Shown: piece by piece, positions 48,583-57,327 of the stretch
Numbering within the stretch: the stretch's first letter is position 1
Layout: every line of letters begins with the position of its first letter
Source of the DNA: Mycobacterium sp. PS03-16
GTDB taxonomy: Bacteria > Actinomycetota > Actinomycetes > Mycobacteriales > Mycobacteriaceae
Assembly: GCF_004570325.1 (NCBI RefSeq)
Contig: NZ_SPQO01000002.1
Span: 1-64,000 of the forward strand
DNA: 64,000 nt
Direction of reading: 5' to 3'
Made by a program: the position numbers and the translations under genes
Notes under the pieces: generated by a model
Told to the model about the DNA's origin: nothing
Databases searched by the model: none
What the model saw: only the letters and a program-made list of their open reading frames with translations

Positions 48583-49420
48583 ACGCGCGTAGCCGCCACG
48601 CCCGCTGCACCCGGTCCAGCACGTCGGACTCGCGAGTGCGTGCCGCAACGCGTACAACGTGCCAACCGACCGCTGCGATGTCCTCCAGGCGTCGAATCTC
48701 GTAGGCGAAGAGTTCCTTGGTCGTGCGGTGGTGATCGCCGTCGTACTCGGCGGCGATCATGGTGTCTTCCCACCCCATGTCGAGGTAGTACCTGCGGGCA
48801 CCGTCGGGGCTGAGCACCGGAATCTGGGTGCGCGGCCGCGGATATCCGGCGCGGATGAGCAGCAAGCGCAGCCACGTCTCCTTCGGCGACTCGGCCCCGG
48901 CGTCCACGAGGTCCAGCGTTGTCTCGAGTCGGCGTAGACCCCGGGTGTGCGGATGGCGCATCGCGAGCTGTTGCACGTCCGCCACGTCGAATCGGGTGGC
49001 CCGGGCCAGGGCGTCCAGTCGTGCGACTGCTTCGTCGACCCTGCGTCTCCCGATGTCGAAGGCGGTGCGGTCGACCGTGGTCACGGGAAGACCGCCGAGG
49101 AGGCAGCGTTCGGCATCAGGAAGCGACGCGGCGTATGTTCGCAGGCCCTCAGGCGGTCGGCTGCGATTGAGGATCATCTCGATGGGCTCGGTGTCGTCAA
49201 CCCATTTGGCGCCGTGGAGTGCGGACGCGGTCAACCCCGCGAGGACTCCCCGCCGCTGAGACCAGAGCCAGGCGGCCCTCGCGCGCTCGCGCAGCGTCAG
49301 TGTGGCGTCGCGGCGGACGTAGACGTTCGGGAAGACGGTGCGGAACTGCGCGCGCAATTGGTGCTTACGGACCAGGCCCGCGTGCAGTGCCTCCGTGCCG
49401 ACGAAGGGTTGATCGAGCAT
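48578..49420 (-). CDS. DUF559/Vsr-like endonuclease-domain protein with AbiEi-like N-terminus
   Basis: 280 residues from ATG 49420 (MLDQPFVGTEALHAG). The N-terminal ~60 residues ('VRKHQLRAQFRTVFPNVYVR') resemble the winged-helix opening of AbiEi-type antitoxin-like proteins. The C-terminal ~90 residues read like a PD-(D/E)xK nuclease: 'RYYLDMGWEDTMIAAEYDGD', then 'IRRLEDIAAVGWHVVRV'. Mycobacteria carry several paralogues; function is unproven, and no partner toxin gene is adjacent. Less G+C-rich than neighbours by eye and flanked by related palindromes. An upstream start (49528) would run through the second palindrome and is unlikely. Confidence 0.75.
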   Translation of the reverse strand: MLDQPFVGTEALHAGLVRKHQLRAQFRTVFPNVYVRRDATLTLRERARAAWLWSQRRGVLAGLTASALHGAKWVDDTEPIEMILNRSRPPEGLRTYAASLPDAERCLLGGLPVTTVDRTAFDIGRRRVDEAVARLDALARATRFDVADVQQLAMRHPHTRGLRRLETTLDLVDAGAESPKETWLRLLLIRAGYPRPRTQIPVLSPDGARRYYLDMGWEDTMIAAEYDGDHHRTTKELFAYEIRRLEDIAAVGWHVVRVAARTRESDVLDRVQRAWRLRAC

Positions 49421-49457
49421 GACGGCAGATTCGGGCGGTGCACCGACGCGTTCACCC

Positions 49458-49517
49458 GTTGACTTTGCAGACAGATCGCCGAATGTGGACGAATCACGAT
49501 CTGTGCACAAAATCAAC
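49458..49517. repeat. Palindrome G at the 5' side of the DUF559-type gene
   Basis: Arms at 49458-49478 and 49497-49517 pair at 17 of 21 positions; core ACAGATCG / CGATCTGT and ends GTTGA / TCAAC match palindrome F at 48523-48582. The two copies bracket the nuclease-like gene. Confidence 0.6.
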
Positions 49518-49540
49518 GTCAACAACACCCAACAAACAGA

Positions 49541-49567
49541 AAGCCCGGCACCACCGGTGCCGGGCTT
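49541..49567 (-). terminator. Intrinsic terminator of the BI-1 gene
   Basis: AAGCCCGGCACC and GGTGCCGGGCTT are perfect 12-bp arms with a 3-nt loop, 16 bp past the stop codon of the minus-strand gene. On that strand it is followed by a T-rich run (TTTCTGTTTGTT), so it looks like a canonical Rho-independent terminator. Confidence 0.85.
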
Positions 49568-49582
49568 CCCTCGCGGGGGCTG

Positions 49583-50431
49583 CTAGTCGTTCTGGAAGTA
49601 ACTCAGCAGCCGCAGGATCTCCAGGTACAGCCAGACCAGCGTGACGGTCAGGCCGAGGGCGACGCCCCAGGCGGCCTTCTCCGGCGCGCCGGCGCGGATC
49701 ATCTGGTCGGCGGCGTCGAAGTCGATCAGGAAGCTGAACGCCGCGAGGCCGATGCAGACCAGCGAGAAGATGATCGCGATGGTGCCGCCGCTGCGCAGGC
49801 CCATGCCCTCGCCGCCGCCCACACCGAACATGGCGAGGAGGAAGTTGCCGAGCATCAGCACCAGCACACCGAACATGCCGGCCACGATCATGCGGGTGAA
49901 CTTCGGCGTCACGCGGATGGCACCGGTCTTGTAGACCACGAGCATGCCGAAGAAGACGCCGAACGTGGCGAGCAGCGCCTGAGTGATCAGCGCACCCGCG
50001 CTGCCACCGGCGACGACGACGTTGCCGAACACCCACGAGATGGCGCCGAGGAACAGGCCTTCCAGGCCGGCGTAGGTGAGGACGACGGCCGGGTTGTCCT
50101 GCTTGCGGCCGAAGGTGGCGATCAGCACGACGACGAGGCCGCCGAGGCCACCGATGAGGGTGAGCGGCATGGCCAGGCCGGGATTCATGCCGGTCAGGAA
50201 GTACGAGACGACGGCGACGGCCGACAGCACGGCCAGCGTGATGCCCGTCTTGGTCACCACGTCGTCGATGGTCATGGGCCGGGCGACGCCGGTCTGCTCC
50301 GGGTACTGAGTGGTGTGAGGCTCAGCGTGTACCTGCTGGGCACCGTAGCCGGCGGCTCCGGTACCGAATGTCGCGTATCCGCCCTGCTGCTTCGGCAGGG
50401 AGCGGAATACCGGGTTGCTGCTCTCGCGCAC
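49583..50431 (-). CDS. Bax inhibitor-1 / YccA family membrane protein (Rv1072-like)
   Basis: 282 residues. Cytosolic N-terminus of ~60 residues, then seven membrane helices, with 'YAGLEGLFLGAIS' and C-terminal 'FDAADQMIRAGAPEKAAWG' matching the BI-1/YccA pattern (the aspartates form the Ca2+-leak/pH-sensing pair in studied members). ATG or GTG near 50431 (start codon region 'MRESSNPVFRSLP'). Strong intrinsic terminator downstream. Divergent from echA9. Confidence 0.9.
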   Translation of the reverse strand: MRESSNPVFRSLPKQQGGYATFGTGAAGYGAQQVHAEPHTTQYPEQTGVARPMTIDDVVTKTGITLAVLSAVAVVSYFLTGMNPGLAMPLTLIGGLGGLVVVLIATFGRKQDNPAVVLTYAGLEGLFLGAISWVFGNVVVAGGSAGALITQALLATFGVFFGMLVVYKTGAIRVTPKFTRMIVAGMFGVLVLMLGNFLLAMFGVGGGEGMGLRSGGTIAIIFSLVCIGLAAFSFLIDFDAADQMIRAGAPEKAAWGVALGLTVTLVWLYLEILRLLSYFQND

Positions 50432-50602
50432 CGTCGGGTCCTCTCATAGGTGGTTCGATAGTGACGAACACACGATCAACGATCGACGGCCCGGCGCAAG
50501 TTCCCGTGGAGCGGAAATCGTTCACAGGAACTTCCCAGGCCAGTCGAGCGAAACCTTACCCGTCGCGCGCGGCGGGCGGGCAACGATCTACATTGCATAT
50601 CC

Positions 50603-51640
50603 GTGGCGGAAAACGAGGATGTCCTAGTAACCGTGGCGAACGGCGTCGGCCACCTCACCCTGAACCGGCCGAAGGCGATCAATTCGCTGACGCACGGCAT
50701 GGTGACGGCGATGACCGAGGCGCTCGACGGGTGGGAGCGCGACGACAGCGTCCACACCGTGCTGCTGTCCGGCGCCGGGGAACGGGGGCTGTGCGCGGGC
50801 GGTGACGTGGTCGCGATCTATCACAGCGCCAAGGCCGGAGGCGACGATGCGCGCCGGTTCTGGTTCGAGGAGTATCAGCTCAACGCGCGCATCGGCCGGT
50901 ACCCGAAACCGTATGTCGCGCTGATGGACGGCATCGTGATGGGCGGCGGCGTCGGGGTCGCCGCGCACGCAGGCATCCGCGTCGTCACCGACACCACCAA
51001 GATGGCGATGCCGGAAGTCGGCATCGGTTTCATCCCCGACGTCGGCGGTACCCACCTGCTGTCCCGGGCGCCGGGCCTACTCGGGCTGCACGCCGCGCTC
51101 ACCGGCGCGCCCTTCTCCGGCGCCGACGCCATCGCGATGGGGTTCGCCGACCACTTCGTGGCCCACGACGCCCTGCCCGCCTTCGCCGACCGGCTGATCG
51201 CCGACGGCGTGGACGCCGCGCTGGCCGCCCACGCGCAGGAACCGCCGGCCAGTCCCCTGCTGGCTCAGCGGGACTGGATCGACGAGTGCTACGCCGGGCA
51301 CACCGTCGCCGACATCCTCGCCGCGCTGCGCGGACACGACGCCGGGCCGGCCAACGACGCGGCCGAGCTGATCGCGTCGCGCTCCCCCATCGCGCTCGCG
51401 GTCACTCTGCGCGCGGTGCGGCAGGCGAAGGACCTGGACACGCTCGAGGACGCGCTGCGCCAGGAGTACCGCACGTCGTGCGCCTCGCTGCGCTCGCACG
51501 ACCTCGTCGAGGGCATCCGCGCCCAGCTCGTCGATAAGGATCGCAACCCGAAGTGGTCCCCCGCCTCGGTGGCCGACGTCACCGAATCCGACGTCGACGC
51601 CTACTTCCAGCCCGCCGACCCCGACGTCACGTTCCCGTAA
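50603..51640 (+). CDS. echA9: 3-hydroxyisobutyryl-CoA hydrolase / crotonase (EchA9-like)
   Basis: 345 residues, longer than plain enoyl-CoA hydratases. '[12 protein letters not shown]' is the oxyanion region; '[20 protein letters not shown]' has the catalytic glutamate and aspartate of HIBYL-CoA hydrolases, and the C-terminal '[16 protein letters not shown]' is typical of that group. Likely valine breakdown. GTG 50603 has TACATT 8 nt upstream (leaderless-type). echA8 follows 10 nt downstream. Confidence 0.9.
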   Translation: MAENEDVLVTVANGVGHLTLNRPKAINSLTHGMVTAMTEALDGWERDDSVHTVLLSGAGERGLCAGGDVVAIYHSAKAGGDDARRFWFEEYQLNARIGRYPKPYVALMDGIVMGGGVGVAAHAGIRVVTDTTKMAMPEVGIGFIPDVGGTHLLSRAPGLLGLHAALTGAPFSGADAIAMGFADHFVAHDALPAFADRLIADGVDAALAAHAQEPPASPLLAQRDWIDECYAGHTVADILAALRGHDAGPANDAAELIASRSPIALAVTLRAVRQAKDLDTLEDALRQEYRTSCASLRSHDLVEGIRAQLVDKDRNPKWSPASVADVTESDVDAYFQPADPDVTFP

Positions 51641-51650
51641 AGGAGTAGCC

Positions 51651-52424
51651 ATGGACTACGAGACCATCCTCGTCACCCGCGAGGGGCGGGTCGCCACGAT
51701 CACGCTGAACCGGCCCACGGCGCTCAACGCGCTCAACACCCAGGTGATGACCGAGGTCACCACCGCCGCAGCCGAATTGGACGCCGACGAGAACATCGGC
51801 GCGATCGTGCTGACCGGCAGCGAGAAGGCGTTCGCCGCGGGCGCGGACATCAAGGAGATGGCGAGCCTGTCGTTCGCCGACGTGTTCACCGCCGACTTCT
51901 TCGCGCTGTGGAACTCCTTCGCCGCGACCCGCACCCCCACCATCGCCGCGGTGGCGGGCTACGCGCTGGGCGGCGGATGTGAGCTGGCGATGATGTGCGA
52001 CATCCTGATCGCCGCGGACACCGCGAAGTTCGGCCAGCCAGAGATCAAGCTGGGCGTGCTGCCCGGCATGGGCGGTTCGCAGCGCCTCACCCGGGCGATC
52101 GGCAAGGCCAAGGCGATGGACCTCATCCTCACCGGCCGCACCATCGGCGCCGAGGAGGCCGAACGCAGCGGGCTGGTGTCGCGGGTGGTGCCCGCCGACC
52201 GACTGCTCGACGAGGCCGCCGAGGTCGCCGCCACCATCGCGGGTATGTCGCGCAACGCCGCCCGCATGGCCAAGGAGGCGGTCGACCGCGCCTTCGAGTC
52301 CAGCCTGGCCGAGGGCCTGCTGTACGAACGCCGACTGTTCCACTCGGCGTTCGCCACCGAGGATCAGAAGGAAGGCATGGCGGCGTTCAGCGAGAAACGC
52401 CCCGCCAACTTCACGCATCGTTAA
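51651..52424 (+). CDS. echA8: Enoyl-CoA hydratase (EchA8-like)
   Basis: 257 residues. Hydrates trans-2-enoyl-CoA in beta-oxidation. Oxyanion '[12 protein letters not shown]', '[15 protein letters not shown]', and both catalytic glutamates in '[20 protein letters not shown]'. AAAGGAG ribosome-binding site 5 nt before ATG 51651; 10 nt after echA9, one operon. Same order as Rv1071c-Rv1070c. Confidence 0.95.
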   Translation: MDYETILVTREGRVATITLNRPTALNALNTQVMTEVTTAAAELDADENIGAIVLTGSEKAFAAGADIKEMASLSFADVFTADFFALWNSFAATRTPTIAAVAGYALGGGCELAMMCDILIAADTAKFGQPEIKLGVLPGMGGSQRLTRAIGKAKAMDLILTGRTIGAEEAERSGLVSRVVPADRLLDEAAEVAATIAGMSRNAARMAKEAVDRAFESSLAEGLLYERRLFHSAFATEDQKEGMAAFSEKRPANFTHR

Positions 52425-52433
52425 AGTGCACTG

Positions 52434-54128
52434 GTGAGCGACGCGGCGGTCATCGAGAAAGCACCTCCGCAGGAACGGCCACCACAGAAGCGGGCGTGGT
52501 GGCTGCGCCACTACACGTTCTTCGGCACCGCCACCGGCCTGGTCTTCGTCTGGTTCTCCCTCACCCCCTCGTTGCTGCCCCGCGGTCCGCTGTTCCAGGG
52601 ACTGGTCAGCGGCGCGGCCGGCGCCGCCGGATACGGCATCGGTGTCTTCGCGGTGTGGCTCGTGCGCTACATGCGCTCGAAACCCGACAGTCCCCGCGCC
52701 CCCGGGTGGGCGTGGGTGGTGCTCGTCATCGCCGGCGTCATCGGCCAGGTGCTGATGATCGTGTACTTCCACGTCTGGCAGGACCAGATCCGGGATCTGA
52801 TGGGCGTTCCGCGCCTGGGCTTTTGGGACCATCCGCTGGCCGCGGTGCTGTCGATCGTCGTGCTGTTCGCGCTCGTGGAGATCGGTCAGCTGGTCCGCAT
52901 CGTGGTCCGGTTCCTGGTGCGCCAACTCAACCGCGTTGCCCCGCCCCGGATTTCAGCGGTCATCGCGGTAGGACTGCTGCTGGCGCTGACCATCGCGCTG
53001 CTCAACGGCGTGGTGGTGCGGGGGGCCATGAGCGCGATCAACAACACGTTCGAGACGATCAATGACGAGACCGACCCGGATTTCGCGGCGCCGGACACCG
53101 CACTGCGCTCCGGCGGGCCGCAGTCGCTGGTCAGCTGGGAGTCCCTCGGGCATCAGGGCCGCATCTTCGTCGCCGGCGGCCCGACCGTGCAGGAGCTGAC
53201 GGCGTTCAACGGCGCCCCGGCCACCGAGCCGATCCGCGCCTACGCCGGCCTCAACTCGGCCGACGGCATCCGCGCGACCGCCACGCTGGCCGCCCAGGAA
53301 CTGCTGCGCACCGGCGGGCTGGACCGCGAGGTGGTCGCAGTGGCCACCACCACCGGCACCGGCTGGATCAACGAGGCCGAGGCCTCGGCGCTGGAGTACA
53401 TGTTCAACGGCGACACCGCGATCGTGTCGATGCAGTACTCGTTCCTGCCGAGCTGGCTGTCGTTCCTGGTCGACCAGGAGAACGCGCGCCAGGCCGGGCA
53501 GGCCCTGTTCGAAGCCGTCGACCAGCTCATCCGCGAGCGGCCCGAGAACCAGCGGCCCCGCCTGGTGGTGTTCGGGGAGAGCCTGGGCTCGTTCGGCGGT
53601 GAGGCGCCGTTCCTGGCGCTCAACAACCTCGTCGCCCGCACCGACGGCGCCCTGTTCTCCGGCCCGACATTCAAGAACACCATCTGGACGCAACTGACGC
53701 GCGAGCGCGACCCGGGATCGCCCGAATGGCTGCCGATCTTCGACTCCGGGCAGAACGTGCGATTCGTCTCGCGCCCGGACAATCTCGATCGCCCCGACCG
53801 ACCCTGGGGCACACCGCGAGTGGTCTATCTGCAGCACGCCTCGGACCCGATCTCGTGGTGGAACCCGGACCTGCTCTTCGCCCGGCCGGACTGGCTGCAG
53901 GAACCCCCGGGCTACGACCGCACCGCCCGGATGAAGTGGATCCCGGTGGTGACGTTCCTGCAGGTGTCTGCTGATATGGCGGTGGCGGTCGACGTTCCGG
54001 ACGGTCACGGCCACCGCTACATCAAGGACGTCGCGAACGCCTGGGCGGCGATCCTGCAGCCGCCGGGCTGGACACCGGAGAAGACCGAACGGCTGCGTCC
54101 GCTGCTGCACGCCGACGAGAACAGTTAG
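52434..54128 (+). CDS. Membrane-anchored alpha/beta hydrolase family protein (Rv1069c-like)
   Basis: 564 residues. Four to five membrane helices in residues 25-195, then a large soluble domain (about 230-555) with nucleophile elbow 'VVFGESLGSFGG' and 'VVYLQHASDPISWWNPDLLF'. Function unknown; an esterase or lipase at the membrane is likely. GTG 52434, 9 nt after echA8. Ends with a 4-base tail-to-tail overlap with the rhodanese gene. Confidence 0.87.
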   Translation: MSDAAVIEKAPPQERPPQKRAWWLRHYTFFGTATGLVFVWFSLTPSLLPRGPLFQGLVSGAAGAAGYGIGVFAVWLVRYMRSKPDSPRAPGWAWVVLVIAGVIGQVLMIVYFHVWQDQIRDLMGVPRLGFWDHPLAAVLSIVVLFALVEIGQLVRIVVRFLVRQLNRVAPPRISAVIAVGLLLALTIALLNGVVVRGAMSAINNTFETINDETDPDFAAPDTALRSGGPQSLVSWESLGHQGRIFVAGGPTVQELTAFNGAPATEPIRAYAGLNSADGIRATATLAAQELLRTGGLDREVVAVATTTGTGWINEAEASALEYMFNGDTAIVSMQYSFLPSWLSFLVDQENARQAGQALFEAVDQLIRERPENQRPRLVVFGESLGSFGGEAPFLALNNLVARTDGALFSGPTFKNTIWTQLTRERDPGSPEWLPIFDSGQNVRFVSRPDNLDRPDRPWGTPRVVYLQHASDPISWWNPDLLFARPDWLQEPPGYDRTARMKWIPVVTFLQVSADMAVAVDVPDGHGHRYIKDVANAWAAILQPPGWTPEKTERLRPLLHADENS

Positions 54129-54499
54129 CGCACAACGCCTTCGGCCACCAGCGCGTGGTAGCCGCCGATGACGTCGGTGGCGCGGTGCAGCCCGAGCTCC
54201 TGCAGTGCCGCGGCGGCCAGGCTGGAGGTGTAGCCCTCCGAGCAGAGGATCACCCATTCGACGTCGTCGGCGACCGCCTGCGGCAGCCGGGCGTCGCTGG
54301 TGGGGTCGCAGCGCCACTCGAGCACGTTGCGCTCGATGATCAGCGCGCCGGGCACCTCACCCTCGCGAGCGCGTTGCGCCTGCGGACGGATGTCGACCAG
54401 CAGCGCGCCGCGGGCCAGCGCGGCAGGCAGGGCGTGCGCGGGCAGGCGGTTCAGCCGGGCCCTGGCGGCCGCGAGCACCGCGTCGATGCGGCTGGTCAT
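54125..54499 (-). CDS. Rhodanese-like sulfurtransferase
   Basis: 124 residues, single rhodanese domain. Active-site loop 'ILCSEGYTSSLAAAAL' with Cys86; 'ALLVDIRPQAQRAREGEVPG' is the typical N-terminal motif. Moves sulfane sulfur to acceptors. ATG 54499 begins 1 bp after the cysteine dioxygenase stop, so the pair is co-transcribed, tying it to cysteine breakdown. Confidence 0.92.
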   Translation of the reverse strand: MTSRIDAVLAAARARLNRLPAHALPAALARGALLVDIRPQAQRAREGEVPGALIIERNVLEWRCDPTSDARLPQAVADDVEWVILCSEGYTSSLAAAALQELGLHRATDVIGGYHALVAEGVVR

Positions 54500-54500
54500 G

Positions 54501-55040
54501 TCAGGCCTCCGGCGCTTCGGTGAGTTCGGTGCGGTTGCGGCGCAGCGTGTTCCGCGGGGTCACCTCGTAGTAGGACATCGCGGTCAGCGGCGGCGAGTAG
54601 GCGTGCACGCTCAGCGTCGGGGTGCTGACGGTATCCGGCGCCCACACCACGTCGTGCACCCAGCCGAGCGGGAACGCCGCCTGGTCGCCGGCGGTCAGCC
54701 GGCGACGGCGCAGACGATCACCGGCCCAGCGGGTTTCGGCCAGCGATCCGGACACCACGGTGAGCGCGCCGAGGGAGCCGCCGTGGTCGTGCAGTTCGGT
54801 CGACTTCTCGGGCACCCAGCTGATCAGCCAGACGTCGAGTTCGTCGTCACCGGCCAGCCGGGCGTACCAGCGGTCGTCGCGCGGTACCCCGCCGGCGGGC
54901 AGCACGTGGTCGTAGCGGCCGCTGAGCACGGCGTCGGCTTCCCGGTCGGTGGCGTGGAGCAGATCAGGCAGCCGCAGCCGGGTCGGCGCGGAGACGGCGG
55001 GGACGGCGGCGGGGAGCAGCAGGGTATGCGCAGACGGCAT
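54501..55040 (-). CDS. Cysteine dioxygenase family protein
   Basis: 179 residues, cupin. Non-heme iron ligands His84 and His86 in 'TELHDHGGSLG' and His129 in 'PLGWVHDVVW' give the 3-His site. Oxidises cysteine (or a related thiol such as 3-mercaptopropionate) to the sulfinate. First gene of an operon with the rhodanese. No good Shine-Dalgarno before ATG 55040, which suits control by the short Cys-Cys ORF ending 42 nt upstream. Confidence 0.9.
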   Translation of the reverse strand: MPSAHTLLLPAAVPAVSAPTRLRLPDLLHATDREADAVLSGRYDHVLPAGGVPRDDRWYARLAGDDELDVWLISWVPEKSTELHDHGGSLGALTVVSGSLAETRWAGDRLRRRRLTAGDQAAFPLGWVHDVVWAPDTVSTPTLSVHAYSPPLTAMSYYEVTPRNTLRRNRTELTEAPEA

Positions 55041-55082
55041 GGAGGAAGCTTTCGTGAGGACGGACGGTGGCGAGGGTGGGCG

Positions 55083-55124
55083 TCAGGCCCGACAACACTC
55101 CACAACCGTGGTCCGCTCCATCAC
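55083..55124 (-). CDS. Candidate poly-cysteine leader peptide (leaderless uORF) of the CDO operon
   Basis: A 12-13-codon ORF (GTG 55124 / ATG 55121 to TGA 55083-55085) reading (V)MERTTVVECCRA, with two adjacent cysteine codons near its end, 42 nt upstream of the cysteine dioxygenase start and on the same strand. AACACT (a weak TANNNT-like -10) ends 7 nt before the GTG, so the transcript may begin at this codon. In M. smegmatis, leaderless short ORFs with consecutive Cys codons are known to act as cysteine-responsive attenuators of sulfur-metabolism operons; this has the same layout. No translation evidence is available from sequence alone. Confidence 0.6.
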   Translation of the reverse strand: MMERTTVVECCRA

Positions 55125-55140
55125 GGCCGCCAGTGTTGCA

Positions 55141-55146
55141 TAGATT
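55141..55146 (+). promoter_or_regulatory. -10 element of lpqV
   Basis: TAGATT (TANNNT) ends 6 nt before the lpqV ATG at 55153, predicting a leaderless transcript. It overlaps the divergent promoter of the CDO leader. Confidence 0.5.
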
Positions 55147-55152
55147 GGCGGT

Positions 55153-55599
55153 ATGCGCAGGTACCCCGCAGGCCTTCTCGCGACCCTCGCACTCGCCGGT
55201 GCGGCCGCGCTCGCCGGCTGTTCGTCCGGCGGCGACAGCACTCCGGCGACCACGTCGTCGCAGGCCCAGACCACGGCAAGCACGACGGCCACCACCGAGG
55301 CGCGCACCGCGGCGCCCGGCGCGGTCGGCACGTCACCCGACGGTGTCACCACCGCGGTGGGGGCGCCCGCGGAGTCCACCGAAGAGGAGTACTTCCAGGC
55401 CTGCAACGCCGCCCGCATCTGGCTCACCGAACGCGGTGGCGATCCGAAGACGCAGGTTGAGCCGTATCTGGCGGAGCTGCAGCGCAGTGACTCGGCAGGG
55501 CCGGGCACCTTCGGCACGCCGTGGTCGCAGCTGCAGCCGGGCCGGCAGGCGGCGGTCATCGTGGCGGTGGAGGCCGCGGCCGACCAGTTGTGCGGCTGA
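55153..55599 (+). CDS. lpqV: Lipoprotein (LpqV-like)
   Basis: 148 residues. Lipoprotein signal peptide: 'MRRYPAGLLATLALAG' then lipobox Leu-Ala-Gly-Cys with Cys23. A Thr/Ala-rich linker (about 24-70) precedes a small helical domain with two cysteines ('FQACNAAR' and C-terminal 'DQLCG'). Exported and anchored by its lipid. Matches Rv1064c (LpqV) in position and form; function unknown. Confidence 0.88.
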   Translation: MRRYPAGLLATLALAGAAALAGCSSGGDSTPATTSSQAQTTASTTATTEARTAAPGAVGTSPDGVTTAVGAPAESTEEEYFQACNAARIWLTERGGDPKTQVEPYLAELQRSDSAGPGTFGTPWSQLQPGRQAAVIVAVEAAADQLCG

Positions 55600-55613
55600 C
55601 GGTTCGGATCACG

Positions 55614-57323
55614 GTGCGCACAACTCCACAGGACGACAGGGCCGGACCGGACCGGCCGTGGCGCCGTCCCGGCGCCGCCCGGTATGCGTTGCACCGGCTC
55701 GGGCAGCTGGTGCGCCCGTCGGTCGACGTCCACGAACCCGAACCGGGTGCCGTCCGCATCGACCGCGACGTCGCGGTGCCGACCCGCGACGGCACCGTGT
55801 TGCGGGTCAACGTGCATCTGCCGCCCGGCGACGGCCCGCACGCGGTGCTGCTCTGCGCGCACCCCTACGGCAAGGACAACGTGCCGCGGCCCCGGCGCCG
55901 TGGCGGCTTCTCGCTGCCGTTCCAGTACCGGGCGCTGCGCCAGACCGGTCGTATCCGGTTCTCGTCGCTGACCAGTTGGGAGGCGCCGGACCCGGCGTGG
56001 TGGACGGCACAGGGGTTCGCGGTGATCAACGCCGACCTGCGCGGCGCCGGGCACTCCGACGGCGTCGGCGCGCTGCTGTCGGACCAGGAAGGCGCGGACG
56101 TCTACGACCTCGTCGAGTGGGCGGCCACCCAGTCGTGGAGCACCGGCGCGGTCGGCATGATCGGGGTGTCATACCTGGCGATCTCGCAGTGGAAGGCCGC
56201 CGCACTGCGCCCACCGCACCTGCGCGCGATCGTGCCGTGGGAGGGCATGACCGACGCCTACCGAGACCTGTTGCGCCCGGGCGGGATCCGTGAGGTCGGG
56301 TTCGTGCGGATGTGGAGCAGGGGGCTGCGTCAGGCGCGGCTGGCGTACGACCTGGGTGGCGAGAACGCCGAACGGCCGCTGCGCGACGACTTCTGGCGCT
56401 CGCTGGTGCCGCGGCTCGCCGACATCGAGGTGCCCGCGCTGATCTGCGGCAGCTTCTCCGACAACAACCTGCACAGCCGCGGCTCGATCCGGGGTTGGGA
56501 GACGATCTCCTCGCCGCAGCGGCACCTGTACACCCATCGCGGCGGGAAGTGGGCGACGTTCTACGCCGACGACGCCCGGCGCGCGCAACTGGCGTTCCTG
56601 GACCGTCACCTGCGCGGCGGCGACACGGCCGTCCTGCCGCCGGTCCGGCTGGAGGTGCGGGAGAGCCGCGACCGCGTCGTGGCGGTGCGCGACGCACCGG
56701 GCTGGCCGCTGCCGGACACGGTGTGGACGCCGCTGCACCTGTGCGACGACGGGCTGAGCACCGACACCGCACCGGCCGACGGCGCGCTGACATTCGACAC
56801 CCGCAGCGGCGGCGCGCGGTTCGGATGGACCGTTCCGCGCGACCTCGAACTCACCGGACCGATGGCGGTGCGGCTGTTCGTCTCCGTCGACGGCGCCGAC
56901 GACGTCGACCTGTTCGTCGGGGTCGAGAAGTGGCGCGCCGGGCGGTTCGTACCGTTCGAGGGCTCCTACGGGTTCGGCCGCGACCGCGTCACCACCGGGT
57001 GGCTGCGGGCATCGCTTCGGGCACTCGACGCCCACCAGTCGCGCCCCTTCGAACCGGTGCCGACGTACACGATCCCGGCGCCGCTGGTCCCGGGTGAGGT
57101 GGTGCAGGTGGACATTCCGCTCGGTCCCTCGGCGACGCTGTTCCGTGCCGGTGAGCAGGTGCGGCTGGTGGTGGCCGGCCGCTGGCTGTGGCTCCGCAAC
57201 CCGCTGTCCGGACAGTTCCCCGCGGCGTACGCCCGCGGGCCGCGCGGACGCTGCACGCTGCACTGGGGGCCGGGCCGCGACGCCCGGTTGCTGGTCCCGG
57301 TGATCGGCGGCGGCGCACAATGA
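55614..57323 (+). CDS. CocE/NonD family hydrolase
   Basis: 569 residues from GTG 55614, 14 nt after lpqV. X-Pro dipeptidyl-peptidase S15-like alpha/beta hydrolase: 'VPTRDGTVLRVNVHLP' start, nucleophile 'GMIGVSYLAISQW' (GxSYxA), 'SFSDNNLHSRGS' aspartate region, 'YTHRGGKWATFY' histidine, and a C-terminal jelly-roll domain (about 370-569). Acts on esters or amides; substrate unknown. An in-frame start at 55521 would overlap lpqV and is less likely. Ends 4 bp before the patatin gene. Confidence 0.88.
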   Translation: MRTTPQDDRAGPDRPWRRPGAARYALHRLGQLVRPSVDVHEPEPGAVRIDRDVAVPTRDGTVLRVNVHLPPGDGPHAVLLCAHPYGKDNVPRPRRRGGFSLPFQYRALRQTGRIRFSSLTSWEAPDPAWWTAQGFAVINADLRGAGHSDGVGALLSDQEGADVYDLVEWAATQSWSTGAVGMIGVSYLAISQWKAAALRPPHLRAIVPWEGMTDAYRDLLRPGGIREVGFVRMWSRGLRQARLAYDLGGENAERPLRDDFWRSLVPRLADIEVPALICGSFSDNNLHSRGSIRGWETISSPQRHLYTHRGGKWATFYADDARRAQLAFLDRHLRGGDTAVLPPVRLEVRESRDRVVAVRDAPGWPLPDTVWTPLHLCDDGLSTDTAPADGALTFDTRSGGARFGWTVPRDLELTGPMAVRLFVSVDGADDVDLFVGVEKWRAGRFVPFEGSYGFGRDRVTTGWLRASLRALDAHQSRPFEPVPTYTIPAPLVPGEVVQVDIPLGPSATLFRAGEQVRLVVAGRWLWLRNPLSGQFPAAYARGPRGRCTLHWGPGRDARLLVPVIGGGAQ

Positions 57324-57327
57324 CGCC

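Noticed and set aside
48578..49420. Complete type IV toxin-antitoxin (AbiEi/AbiEii) pair
   Set aside because: Only an AbiEi-like N-terminus on a single nuclease-like protein; no nucleotidyltransferase toxin gene lies next to it.
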